NCBI GenBank assembly: GCA_030694465.1
Contig: JAUXYJ010000034.1
Span: 1-64,000 of the forward strand
Reading direction: 5' to 3'
From: Deltaproteobacteria bacterium
GTDB taxonomy: Bacteria; Myxococcota_A; Polyangia; Polyangiales; Ga0077539
Length of the DNA: 64,000 bases
Shown here one piece after another: positions 16,870 through 25,538 of the stretch. The notes under the pieces are model-generated. The model was not told where the DNA came from. It searched no databases and saw nothing but the letters and a program-made list of their open reading frames with translations. Position numbers and translations under genes: made by a program. Positions within the stretch are counted from its first letter, which is position 1. Each line of letters opens with the position of its first letter.

Positions 16870-18654
16870 ATGGCTGAATCGCCATCTTCCTCGCCTGATT
16901 TCGAAGACGACGACCCCATGGAGCAAGCAGCCTGGGAGATCGCCACGGCTGAGACCTTGCGTGGCCGCGGCGACCTCTCAGACGCCGCCAACTGGTACCG
17001 ACGCGCAGTCAACCACTTGATGGAGGGCGGCGACGACGAGCGCGCCGTCGAGATCGCCAAGCTCGCCGCAGAGCTCGTCGCGCTTGAGTCTGCCGTGCGC
17101 CCCGCTTCGGAGCGCGAGCGCCCGGTCCCGAGCCTGCCGCCGCCCATCAAAGCCGCTACCATCACGCCCCCAGCGGCGCCCCCAGCGCCCAAACCCACCG
17201 CCCCCGCGGTGCCGGGCCCCGGCGCCACCAAGAGCCCCGCGTCGGCCGCCCCCGAGGCCTCTGGGCGCATCTTTGGTGGGGTGCCCAGCCCCGCAGCGAG
17301 CCCCGCCAGCGTGCGCCCGCCCCAGGGCGTGGTGCCCAAACCCGGGGCGCCCTCGCCCTCGGTGCTTCCCAGGCAAGCCGAGCTCGCGAAGTCCCCTGGG
17401 CCAGCCCAGAAGGTGGCCCCGCCCCAGCGCATCCTTGGCCAGAGCCTGCCTCCTACCGCCATCGGCGCGCGCACCCCCTCGGTGGCCCCTCCGGTGGGCA
17501 GCACGCTGCCAAGGCCCACGGGCAGCGTCGCCCTGCCCGCGCTAGCGCAGAGTCCCGCCAAGTCCGTGGTGCCATCTCAGCGCCCCTCGATTTCGCCCTT
17601 TAGCGCGGCTGGTTCGCAGGTCCCAGGGAGAGCGCCCACGACGGCGCGACCGCCGCCCGTGATCCGGCCCAGCGTCAACGCCATGCGCCCCCCAGCGGCG
17701 CCGCCAGACGACCGCACCGAGAACATCTCGTTGGGCGCGATCGCGTCGCCGATCGCGTCGTTGCTCGACGAAGCCGTCGCGAACCTCGAGCCCATCGAGC
17801 AGTCCGTGGTGACCGCGACCAAGCGCCCGTTGTCGTTTTTGCCTCAGCGTGCAGCCGAAGGCGAGTCCATCGCCGCGCGCTTGTCGGTGCTCCCGTTGTT
17901 TAGCGAGCTGGCGCCCGAGAAGCTCCGTGAGCTCTCGCGGCAGCTCATCGTAGAGACCCGCACAGCCGACGAGATGCTCTGTCAGTCCGGTGCACCGGAG
18001 GGGCCCTTGTTTGTGTTGCTCTCGGGCACCGCGTGGGTGGGCCTCGCGGGGCGCGCTTCGCCCGTCGCGCTCGTGGTCGCGGGCGACGTCGTGGGCGAGA
18101 TCGCGGCGCTCTTCGGAGGTCCACGATCGGCCACCGTGATCGCGCGCGAGCCCATGGAGCTCGTGGGCATCGCGCCCTCACTCTTGCGCGCCATGGTGCG
18201 AGATTGTCCTGGATTTCGCGAGGCGATTCTCGATGTCGTGCGCGAGCGACTCGAAGAGAGCATCCCGCAGATTTCACCCGCATTGCAGCGGCTCCCAGAA
18301 GAGATCCAACGAGCGCTCATCGCGCACATGAGCTTCGTCGAGATGCGTGAGGGCGACGAGCTCTTGCTTGAGGGCGAGCTCTCGACGGCGCTCTTCGTGA
18401 TCGCGGCGGGCGAGGTCGAGTGCTTTGGCGGCGAGCTCGGGGTCTCTCGTGCGACCCGCGCGCGCATGGGTGAGCTGGTCGGCCTCGCGAGCGTGCTCAC
18501 CGCGCAGCCCGCCGGCGTGAGTGCACGTGCGGCGCGCGCGATCTTGGTGGGCCGCGTCGAGCGCGGAGACGCCCGAGAGATCTTGCGCACGCACCCAGCC
18601 CTCGGCACCCTGCTCGAAGACGTGGCCGTCCCCGGTCGCGGCGTCACGTGTTGA
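16870..18654 (+). CDS. Tandem cyclic-nucleotide-binding-domain protein
   Basis: The 594-residue protein starts with a short TPR-like helical pair (about 17-75: AETLRGRGDLSDAANWYRRA). A Pro/Ala/Ser-rich linker follows to about residue 330. A cNMP-binding domain spans 338-458, with LPLFSELAPEKLRELS at its start and the phosphate-binding cassette VVGEIAALFGGPRSATV at 407-423, including the conserved Gly-Glu and Arg. A second, weaker cNMP-like domain lies at about 486-585 (SFVEMREGDELLLEGE) and lacks a recognisable phosphate cassette. No helix-turn-helix, so it is not a CRP-type regulator. It may sense cAMP or cGMP, or act as a scaffold. It is followed after 78 bases by the ClpB-like ATPase. Confidence 0.82.
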   Translation: MAESPSSSPDFEDDDPMEQAAWEIATAETLRGRGDLSDAANWYRRAVNHLMEGGDDERAVEIAKLAAELVALESAVRPASERERPVPSLPPPIKAATITPPAAPPAPKPTAPAVPGPGATKSPASAAPEASGRIFGGVPSPAASPASVRPPQGVVPKPGAPSPSVLPRQAELAKSPGPAQKVAPPQRILGQSLPPTAIGARTPSVAPPVGSTLPRPTGSVALPALAQSPAKSVVPSQRPSISPFSAAGSQVPGRAPTTARPPPVIRPSVNAMRPPAAPPDDRTENISLGAIASPIASLLDEAVANLEPIEQSVVTATKRPLSFLPQRAAEGESIAARLSVLPLFSELAPEKLRELSRQLIVETRTADEMLCQSGAPEGPLFVLLSGTAWVGLAGRASPVALVVAGDVVGEIAALFGGPRSATVIAREPMELVGIAPSLLRAMVRDCPGFREAILDVVRERLEESIPQISPALQRLPEEIQRALIAHMSFVEMREGDELLLEGELSTALFVIAAGEVECFGGELGVSRATRARMGELVGLASVLTAQPAGVSARAARAILVGRVERGDAREILRTHPALGTLLEDVAVPGRGVTC

Positions 18655-18732
18655 GCACACGCTTACGCTCGTAAAAAGACACGACGCGCCAGGCTCGACA
18701 CAACAAAAGTCTCTGGCACGGGCGAGGGAGCG

Positions 18733-21483
18733 ATGGACAAGCAGTTTCACATCTTTGTGCGCCAGTGCGCGGGCGTTGGGTGGCAGGCTGAAGTGCTGGG
18801 GGCTCCAGAGCTCGTCGCGTTTGCCTCGACGCTTGACCTCGCACGCGCAGATCTTGCGCGGACGTTGTCTCAACGCTTGATGGTGGACGAGGCTTTTGAG
18901 CAGACGGAGTTTGCGCTCCGAGAGGCCAAGCTTCGGCGCATGGAGGTCACCGTGAGCGCGGTCCAGGCCACGCGGTTGTTGCGAGTCCCTCTGCGCGTGA
19001 GTGTCGTGTTGCATGCGCTGGATGAGACCAAGGCGCGCCCGGACGAGGTCGGTGTGCGCATCCCGCGGTTGGGGGTGGTCCAGCGTTTGGCTCACGCGCA
19101 CGACGTCGAGGCGTTTGTCGAGGCGTTGGTAAGTCAGCAGCTGTTTATGGCCGACGCGGCGGACCTCGCGCGCCTCGCGTACATGGGCGACGAGACGCTT
19201 GAGGCGCTCTCGGTCACCTACCGTAAGCGACCCGCGCCCATCGGAAAGAGCAAGCGGCCAAGCGCGAGTGAGAGCGCTCTCGGGGTGCTGCGAGAGACCA
19301 CGCGGGACCTGGTGAGCGAGGCGAGAGCACAGACGCTAGACCGCGCGTTTTCGCGAGACGAAACGCTGACAACACTCGTTGAAGTGCTCACCCGTGCGTC
19401 GCGCGCAAGTGTGCTCTTGCTGGGCCCTCGGGGCGTCGGAAAGAGCGCGGTGGTCTCAGAGCTCGCCTACCGCATGGCCGAGGCCACGCCCGAGAGCGTG
19501 TTGCACGGCATGCAGCTGGTGAGCACCTCGGGCCATCGGATCATCGCGGGCATGCGTTATCTCGGTCAGTGGCAGGCGCGGCTGCAGCGGATGCTGGACG
19601 TGCTCGCGACGCAGCGTGCGGTGTTGCACATTGATTCGCTAGCGAATTTGCTCACTGGAGCGTCGTCTGACGGCGGGATGGACCTGGGGGCGTACTTGCT
19701 CCCGGCGATCGAGCGTGGGGCGATCGTGCTGTTGTGCGAGGCGACCGACGATGAGCGCGCGCAGATTGAGCGCACGCACCCTGCGCTGCTTCGGGCACTT
19801 CGTGCGGTCCCCTTGGCGCCCCTTGAGGGACGCGCGGCGCGCACGGCGCTCGAGTCCATCGCGACGCGCATTGGGCGCACACAACGGATGCGCTTTGGCG
19901 AGGGCTCGCTGCAGTGTGTAAGCGAACTCTGCGAGCGTTTTGGCGATGGATCCGCGATGCCTGGGGCCGCCGTCGCGCTCTTGCGCTCGACCGCTGCGCG
20001 CTGCGCGACGCGCGCGACGCCGGTGCAAGTGGACGACGTGCTCACGGCGTTTGTTGAGCGCACAGGATATCCCCGAGCGCTGGTGGATCCCTCGATTGTG
20101 CTCGACCCCGAGGCGGTGCTCACGCGGCTGCGCGAGCGCGTCGTGGGCCAAGAGAGCGCCCTGCGCTTGATGCGTGATCTCACCGTGACGCTCAAGACCG
20201 CGATGACCGATCCATCACGTCCGCTGGGCTCGTATCTCTTTGTTGGGCCCACCGGCGTCGGAAAGACCGAGTGTGCTCTCGCCCTCGCCAGCTATCTCTT
20301 TGGCGACGAGCAGCGCGTGGTGCGGTTTGACATGGGCGAATACAGCGCTCCGGGCAGCGCGGCCCGCTTGGTGAGCACGGACGCTGGGGCACAGGGCTCG
20401 CTCGTAACCAAGCTCCGCGAGCAGCCCTTCGCGGTGCTCTTGCTCGACGAAATCGAGAAGGCCGACGGCACCGTGCACGACCTGCTCTTGCAGCTCTTGG
20501 GCGAGGGGCGCATCAGCGACGGGATGGGCCGCACGGTGAGCGCGCGCAACACCGTGGTGATCCTCACGTCGAACCTTGGTGCAGAGAGTCTGTCTCGCAC
20601 CGTGGGATTTGCCACGCAGACTCGCCGAGACGCCGCGACGCACTATCAGTCCGAGGCGGCTCGTTTTTTTAGACCCGAGCTGCTCAACCGGATCGACCAT
20701 GTGGTGCCCTTCGAGGCGCTCGATGTGCACTCTGTGAGCGAAATCGCTGAGCGCGCGCTTCGTGCAGCGTTGCGGCGTGAGGGCCTCTCGCGGCGCGGCA
20801 TCCGTGTGCGATACGAGCCCGCCCTCATCGCGCGATTGACCGCGCTGGGCTTTGACCCGCGCTACGGCGCCCGCCCCATGAAGCGCGCGATTGAGCAGTG
20901 GGTGATCGGACCCATCGCGCGGGTGCTCGCGGCCCGTGGAGCCAGCGCGCCGACGACCCTTGAGCTGGTCGTGCGCGACGACGAGGTGCGCATCGCGCCC
21001 ACGAGCACACACGAGGTCCACGCCCTCAGTGACTCCGACGCCCTCGACGAGCTCAAGCGCCGCACACAGCAGCGCGATCATGGCTGGGTCACCCTCACGC
21101 TGGACACGCTCGACGAGGCCCCTGGGCTCCATGCGCAGTGGCTCTGCGATCGCTACGCGGCCCTCGCGGACGCCCTCGCGTCGCGGTGCGAAGTTGAGAT
21201 GGCTGCTGGATTTACGCTGCGGATGGACGGCGCGGCGGGCGCAGCACTGCGGCTCGAGCAAGGGGTGCACGAGTTTGAGACTCCGGCGGGCGCGGTGCGT
21301 GTGCGGGTCACCTGCGATGCGCTCTACGGCGCCGCGAGCGACTCGCTGCGGTTGTACACGGCGATCCCGACCGAGGCCGTGTGGGACGTAGCGACAGACC
21401 TCGCGTGGGACAGCGCGTGGCAGCAGGCGATGGACACCGCGGGGCTCGCTCGCTTTGTGCTCGCGCGGATGATCCACGAGTGA
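18733..21483 (+). CDS. Second ClpA/ClpB-like double AAA+ ATPase
   Basis: The 916-residue protein is a divergent paralogue of the 1383-4712 protein. It has a non-Clp N-terminal domain of about 180 residues. D1 carries Walker A GPRGVGKS at 231-238 and a Walker B VLHIDSLA at 297-304, where the catalytic Glu is Ser. D2 is intact: Walker A GPTGVGKT 505-512, Walker B LLLDEIEKA 569-577, TSN 612-614, LLNRIDHVVPF 650-660 and GARP 712-715. The C-terminal 170 residues differ from the first paralogue and are not recognised. No ClpB middle domain. D2 is probably the motor and D1 may bind but not hydrolyse ATP. A strong ribosome-binding site (GAGGGAG) precedes ATG 18733. It ends 15 bases before the convergent gene at 21499. 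Confidence 0.85.
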   Translation: MDKQFHIFVRQCAGVGWQAEVLGAPELVAFASTLDLARADLARTLSQRLMVDEAFEQTEFALREAKLRRMEVTVSAVQATRLLRVPLRVSVVLHALDETKARPDEVGVRIPRLGVVQRLAHAHDVEAFVEALVSQQLFMADAADLARLAYMGDETLEALSVTYRKRPAPIGKSKRPSASESALGVLRETTRDLVSEARAQTLDRAFSRDETLTTLVEVLTRASRASVLLLGPRGVGKSAVVSELAYRMAEATPESVLHGMQLVSTSGHRIIAGMRYLGQWQARLQRMLDVLATQRAVLHIDSLANLLTGASSDGGMDLGAYLLPAIERGAIVLLCEATDDERAQIERTHPALLRALRAVPLAPLEGRAARTALESIATRIGRTQRMRFGEGSLQCVSELCERFGDGSAMPGAAVALLRSTAARCATRATPVQVDDVLTAFVERTGYPRALVDPSIVLDPEAVLTRLRERVVGQESALRLMRDLTVTLKTAMTDPSRPLGSYLFVGPTGVGKTECALALASYLFGDEQRVVRFDMGEYSAPGSAARLVSTDAGAQGSLVTKLREQPFAVLLLDEIEKADGTVHDLLLQLLGEGRISDGMGRTVSARNTVVILTSNLGAESLSRTVGFATQTRRDAATHYQSEAARFFRPELLNRIDHVVPFEALDVHSVSEIAERALRAALRREGLSRRGIRVRYEPALIARLTALGFDPRYGARPMKRAIEQWVIGPIARVLAARGASAPTTLELVVRDDEVRIAPTSTHEVHALSDSDALDELKRRTQQRDHGWVTLTLDTLDEAPGLHAQWLCDRYAALADALASRCEVEMAAGFTLRMDGAAGAALRLEQGVHEFETPAGAVRVRVTCDALYGAASDSLRLYTAIPTEAVWDVATDLAWDSAWQQAMDTAGLARFVLARMIHE

Positions 21484-21498
21484 GCGCGGGAGGTAAGC

Positions 21499-21876
21499 TC
21501 AGTCGTGCATGGGCCCCTCCCAGATGGGGCCGGGGCAAAAATCGAGGGGCGTGGGCAGCGGGTGATTTGCGCCGCGTGTGCTGCGAATTCGCTGACGGGT
21601 GAGGTCTACGTCGACGGTCCATTCGGCGCGGTCATTGAGCCGCACGCGGTACACATTGCGGCGGACTGTGCGCATCACGTGGAGGGGCGTTGTCGGAGAA
21701 AACAGTCGGTCGCTTGAGCCTCCTTGGCCCAGACGAAACGTGTCACATGCGGCCATCTGCGCGCGCACAAAGGTCTCGAGGGCAGGGGGCGGAGGACCGT
21801 GCCGTCCATGCCCCATGGCCAGGGCGCTCACACTCAACACGGTCGCTGCACAGACACTCAACACAGAGGCTCTCAT
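21499..21876 (-). CDS. Small secreted protein of unknown function
   Basis: The protein has 125 residues from ATG 21876. A signal peptide is evident (ASVLSVCAATVLSVSALAMG). The mature part has two Cys (in MAACDT and the DFCPGP tail), suggesting one disulfide, and an ITAM-like basic central segment RTVRRNVYRVRLNDRAEWTVDVDL that looks like a pair of beta strands. I do not recognise the family. The frame is open to 21948 without a better start. It is convergent with the ClpB-like gene and lies 193 bases downstream of the cytochrome operon end. Confidence 0.6.
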   Translation of the reverse strand: MRASVLSVCAATVLSVSALAMGHGRHGPPPPALETFVRAQMAACDTFRLGQGGSSDRLFSPTTPLHVMRTVRRNVYRVRLNDRAEWTVDVDLTRQRIRSTRGANHPLPTPLDFCPGPIWEGPMHD

Positions 21877-22069
21877 GGGCGTCGATCCTACTGCAGGACC
21901 CAATGAGAAGGGCAATCTACGGAGAGGGTGCCGTGGAGAATTAGGCAAGACAGGGCGCTGGGTGGCTCAGGCAAGGATCTCAATCGGTCAGAGAAATCAC
22001 TGAGATCCATCGCGAATGCAGGGACCAGAGCGAGCGACCACTCGCTCACTCGGCGACGTCGCCGGGTCG

Positions 22070-23308
22070 CTAGAGCCAGGTCCTCAGAGTCATCAGCTGC
22101 GCGGGCGTGAGCAGCCCGTTGGGCGGCATGGGCGCACCGGACATCATCAGGACTCGCGAACGGATGAGCGCGCGGTTGCCATCCCAGCCCGAAAACACCG
22201 AGAGATCCGGGGACTGTCCTCCGGGGTGATGGCAGGTCCCGCACGAGCCCGCGTAGATGGGCTGGATGGTCGCGCGCCATACGGCCTCGGGGGTGAGCAT
22301 CCCGGTGTCAATCCCGACGCGCCGTGGCGCCGTCGTCGTGAGCACCCAGACCTCGTCCATCGAGGCGGGCGCCAAGCGACTGTTCGCGGGGATCACTTGG
22401 CCGCGCGAGCGCGTCACGACCCCGTTTTCGACCGTCGAGAGCTCGTCACCCGAGACAAACCACACGCGGGATCCCGAGCGAATCAGCCCGCGGATGGGCG
22501 CAGGAGCGCGATAGTGCGCCTCGATGGTTCCGCGGTCAGACTCGACCCACAGGACGTCTCGGCTGGCCGCGTGGACCCGCCCACGCGCGTCGAGCGCGAC
22601 CTCGGTCACCCCAGGGATCTGCCACGCGCGCAGCGTATTGGTCGCGGCGTTGAGCACCTTCACGCGGTCGGCGCCCGCGCCCGCGAAGAGCCCCGAGCCT
22701 GCAGAGAAGCTCGTAAACGGGCCCTCCATGTAGCGCTGAATACGCATCCCGTCGGCCACTACCAAGAGCGTATCCGAGGCGAATCCCACGTGTGTAGCGT
22801 CCCCAGCCCACACGCTGCGCACCGAGAGCATCTCGATCCCGTACCGGTCGCCCACGCGCTCTAAGAGATTGTCTGGACGTACCCGAAAGACCTGCCCTGT
22901 GCCGTCGACTCCGAGCATCCAAGTGCCGGTGCCAAAGCCCGCGGGCACCGCCGCCGCGTGTCGCCATTGAGTGACCGAAGGGTCCGAGCCCACCAAGGCC
23001 CCGGCGCGCAATAAACGCAGGCCCGTAGAGCCAAAGAACGCGGTAGTTCCGCTGGACTCTGCGACGGCGGCGACGTCGCCGAGCGCGACGTTGCTGGGAT
23101 TAAAATTCACCGTGCGAAGCGGGAGAAGCTCGGCCGTCGTGGGCAGCACTAAGGGCGGCGCTTGATTGTCCGCGGGGGCGCTGTCTTGCGCGTCACGGGC
23201 GAGCACGTCGGCGCTCGCTGCGTCCGAGTCCATCGCGTCTTGAGGGCCCTCGAGGGGACCACACGCGAGCGCACACGATGTGAACAGAGAGAGTGCAGCG
23301 CGCTTCAC
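22070..23308 (-). CDS. Lipoprotein-like protein with C-terminal c-type haem motif
   Basis: The 412-residue protein begins with a short signal segment ending in SCALAC, a weak lipobox. The middle part looks like a beta-propeller of short repeats containing V-G-V-type strands. The C-terminal 60 residues hold one haem-binding motif CGTCH at 356-360, with a following Met-rich segment (VLMMSGAPMPP) suited to supply the sixth ligand, as in cytochrome c domains. Its GTG start overlaps the stop of the DUF1501 gene (23305-23308). The likely role is periplasmic or outer-surface electron transfer or substrate oxidation coupled to the upstream genes. Confidence 0.78.
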   Translation of the reverse strand: MKRAALSLFTSCALACGPLEGPQDAMDSDAASADVLARDAQDSAPADNQAPPLVLPTTAELLPLRTVNFNPSNVALGDVAAVAESSGTTAFFGSTGLRLLRAGALVGSDPSVTQWRHAAAVPAGFGTGTWMLGVDGTGQVFRVRPDNLLERVGDRYGIEMLSVRSVWAGDATHVGFASDTLLVVADGMRIQRYMEGPFTSFSAGSGLFAGAGADRVKVLNAATNTLRAWQIPGVTEVALDARGRVHAASRDVLWVESDRGTIEAHYRAPAPIRGLIRSGSRVWFVSGDELSTVENGVVTRSRGQVIPANSRLAPASMDEVWVLTTTAPRRVGIDTGMLTPEAVWRATIQPIYAGSCGTCHHPGGQSPDLSVFSGWDGNRALIRSRVLMMSGAPMPPNGLLTPAQLMTLRTWL

Positions 23309-24723
23309 CGGCGGATGTCCATCATGACGTCTCCGTCACGCATGTAGCGACGAGGATCGATGTCAAACGCGGACAAGAACGTGGCGAGCACATCCGCGGG
23401 GGTAATCGCACGCATTCCGTCGGCGAAGGTGCGCGTCGCGTTGGGCAAGAGCTGGCCTGGGTCGCTGCTGCCAGTGACGCGATTGCCTCGAAACTTCGGC
23501 GAGATAATCACCGCGGAGTTGTTGGGATAATGGTCCCGCCCGCCCGCGACATTGATCTGTGGGGTGCGGCAAAAATCACTGAGCACCATGATGTGCGTGT
23601 GATCGATGAGCTTGCGCCCCGCGAGCGTGGGGTGGTCTGCGGCGCTGAGCGCGTCGATGATCCCCGCGAGCATGTTGAAGAGCTCTTGCTGGTGCTGCGG
23701 GTGGTCTTCGTAGTTGGCAAAGTGCGTGTCAAAGCTCGTCGTCGAGAAGCTCACGCAGCGCGAGAGGTTGAGCTTAAACGACTCGACGGCGAACGCGGCG
23801 TTGTAGAGGTTGTTGCTCTCAAACGTGTACGGGCTGGTCACCGGCGTAGGACCCATGGGACCTACACGTTGTGGGGTAAATAGCTGGGCGTATGCGGGAT
23901 TCGCTCGCAACGCAGGGAGCGAAAACAGGCTGCTCAGGCGCGCGTCGCTGTGGATGCGCTCAAGGGCTCCGAGCTGCTGCTCAAGGCTCGCGTACGCGGC
24001 CGGAAAATAGCTCCGCGCGGCGATCTCGTGGGCCTCGGTGGCGAGAGCTGTGTTGACGGCGGTGCGCGTGGCGGCGTCGACGTAGCGGTCGCTGCGGGTG
24101 AGCGAGCGCGAGACGCTGGCGATGTTGTCGACACGCAACGGGAGGGCCTTGGGGTCGAGCCCTGGTCCGACGAACTGCGAGGGAAATCGCACGGATACCG
24201 TCGGAAAGAGCTGCCGGGTTCCGAACACGCTGGCCAAGACCGTGTCGACGCTGGGCGCGGCGGCGCGGCCACCGGCGAGGTGTCTCCCGGTGGTCGAGAA
24301 CGCGACGCCATCGGGGTGGCTCACCGTGTTCATCGCGATGCCGTTGATCACGCACATGCGCTCAAAGCGTCGGGACTCGGCCATCAGACCGATCGCGGGG
24401 CCAAACGGGATGTTGCACCCCGCGGGGCGCACCATGCTGAAGCTCGTGAGCCCATCGCGCACGGGACCGTCGGTCCAGTACATCAAACCCGAGGGGTCAA
24501 TGCTGTCGGTCGACGCAGGCATGACAATGTCATTGCGCGCGTTGCGAGGGTCGAGCGAGACCGTAATGTCCCACCCACCCTGCGCGTGAATGAATAGAAA
24601 AAACTCAGTCGAAGTGCTCGGCATCCCTTGCGCGAGCGCGTTGAGCAAGGGGCTGCTCGTGGCGGCTGCTACAGAGCCAGCGCCGAGCACTTCAAGAAAC
24701 CGTCGTCGTGTAGGCTTGTCCAT
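23305..24723 (-). CDS. DUF1501 family secreted protein
   Basis: The 472-residue protein starts with a probable twin-arginine signal (PTRRRFLEVLGAGSVAAA). The mature part matches DUF1501: an FFLFIHAQGGWDITVSLDPR opening, the conserved SFDTH stretch, HIMVLSDFCRTP, and GRDHYP near the C-terminal third. DUF1501 proteins are related to the alkaline-phosphatase/sulfatase-like fold, are exported folded, and in planctomycetes and myxobacteria are encoded next to PSD/PSCyt cytochrome proteins. Their substrate is not established. It lies 35 bases after the 259-residue protein gene and overlaps the cytochrome-type lipoprotein gene by four bases. Confidence 0.85.
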   Translation of the reverse strand: MDKPTRRRFLEVLGAGSVAAATSSPLLNALAQGMPSTSTEFFLFIHAQGGWDITVSLDPRNARNDIVMPASTDSIDPSGLMYWTDGPVRDGLTSFSMVRPAGCNIPFGPAIGLMAESRRFERMCVINGIAMNTVSHPDGVAFSTTGRHLAGGRAAAPSVDTVLASVFGTRQLFPTVSVRFPSQFVGPGLDPKALPLRVDNIASVSRSLTRSDRYVDAATRTAVNTALATEAHEIAARSYFPAAYASLEQQLGALERIHSDARLSSLFSLPALRANPAYAQLFTPQRVGPMGPTPVTSPYTFESNNLYNAAFAVESFKLNLSRCVSFSTTSFDTHFANYEDHPQHQQELFNMLAGIIDALSAADHPTLAGRKLIDHTHIMVLSDFCRTPQINVAGGRDHYPNNSAVIISPKFRGNRVTGSSDPGQLLPNATRTFADGMRAITPADVLATFLSAFDIDPRRYMRDGDVMMDIRR

Positions 24724-24758
24724 TGTGAGACCTCGCGTGCAGTGAAAACGGTGGGCGC

Positions 24759-25538
24759 TTAGTACAGCTGAAACTCTGGGTGTCGAACGAGGCCGTAGCA
24801 GACCGAAGCCCAGCCTGCGTTGCTTCGAACACGAAACGCCGTGGTCGCCATGGCGCCCTCGTAGCGTGTGGATTGCGTGCGATAAAGCTCGTAGAAGCGA
24901 TCGACGCGGGTGCTGGGTGCGAGGCTCGCGGGGTAGCCCAAGAACGTGCGGTGCAGCACGTCGAAGCGGGTCGCAAACGCGTCGCGTGTGAGCGGCGTGC
25001 TCCCCGCCGGGAGATCAAACGCGAAGACCGTGCGCGAGGCCATCGCGGGGGGCATCGCGGGGTCAAGCTCGCGCAACACCGCCGCGTCACAGAGGGCGAT
25101 CCCTGTGCGCTCGAGTGTGGCCAACATGAGCGCGCTCATTTGGGTGTTTCGGTCGATGTCAAAGCGGTAGTCCGGGAGACCGAGCGCGGCGACGTAGTCG
25201 TTCCAGGAGTCAAAGAGCGAGGTGGAGCGCGAGCGGATTTGGGTCTGCACTGCCAGCGGCGCCAAGCCCCCAAAGAGCGCCATGTACGAGCGCAGGTACG
25301 ACTCGACCGCGAGCATCCTCGGGCCCCGCTTCGGGGTCGTGTCTTGCACGAGGTTCTCGTGTCCGGGCATGGTCTCGAGCGGCTGCGCGCTGCCTCCATC
25401 GGGCGGAGGCGGCTGCGGTACGTCCACCACGACGCCTCCGTCCGCGACGCCTGCCTCGGTGTTCGCTCGGGGCTCTTCGTGACATGCCATCGAGAGCGAA
25501 ACGCACAGCGAAATCGCTGTCCATTGCAGAGTCTTCAT
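24759..25538 (-). CDS. Secreted protein of the cytochrome operon, unknown function
   Basis: The protein has 259 residues from the ATG at 25538, which overlaps the stop of the upstream gene (ATGA 25535-25538). It has an N-terminal signal segment ending SLSMAC, a candidate lipobox with suboptimal residues. A Pro/Asp/Gly-rich linker follows, then a helical soluble domain. I do not recognise it. The long open frame up to 25841 is the shadow of the upstream gene and was not used. It is co-translated with the PSD-type protein, so it probably acts with it in the envelope. Confidence 0.7.
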   Translation of the reverse strand: MKTLQWTAISLCVSLSMACHEEPRANTEAGVADGGVVVDVPQPPPPDGGSAQPLETMPGHENLVQDTTPKRGPRMLAVESYLRSYMALFGGLAPLAVQTQIRSRSTSLFDSWNDYVAALGLPDYRFDIDRNTQMSALMLATLERTGIALCDAAVLRELDPAMPPAMASRTVFAFDLPAGSTPLTRDAFATRFDVLHRTFLGYPASLAPSTRVDRFYELYRTQSTRYEGAMATTAFRVRSNAGWASVCYGLVRHPEFQLY

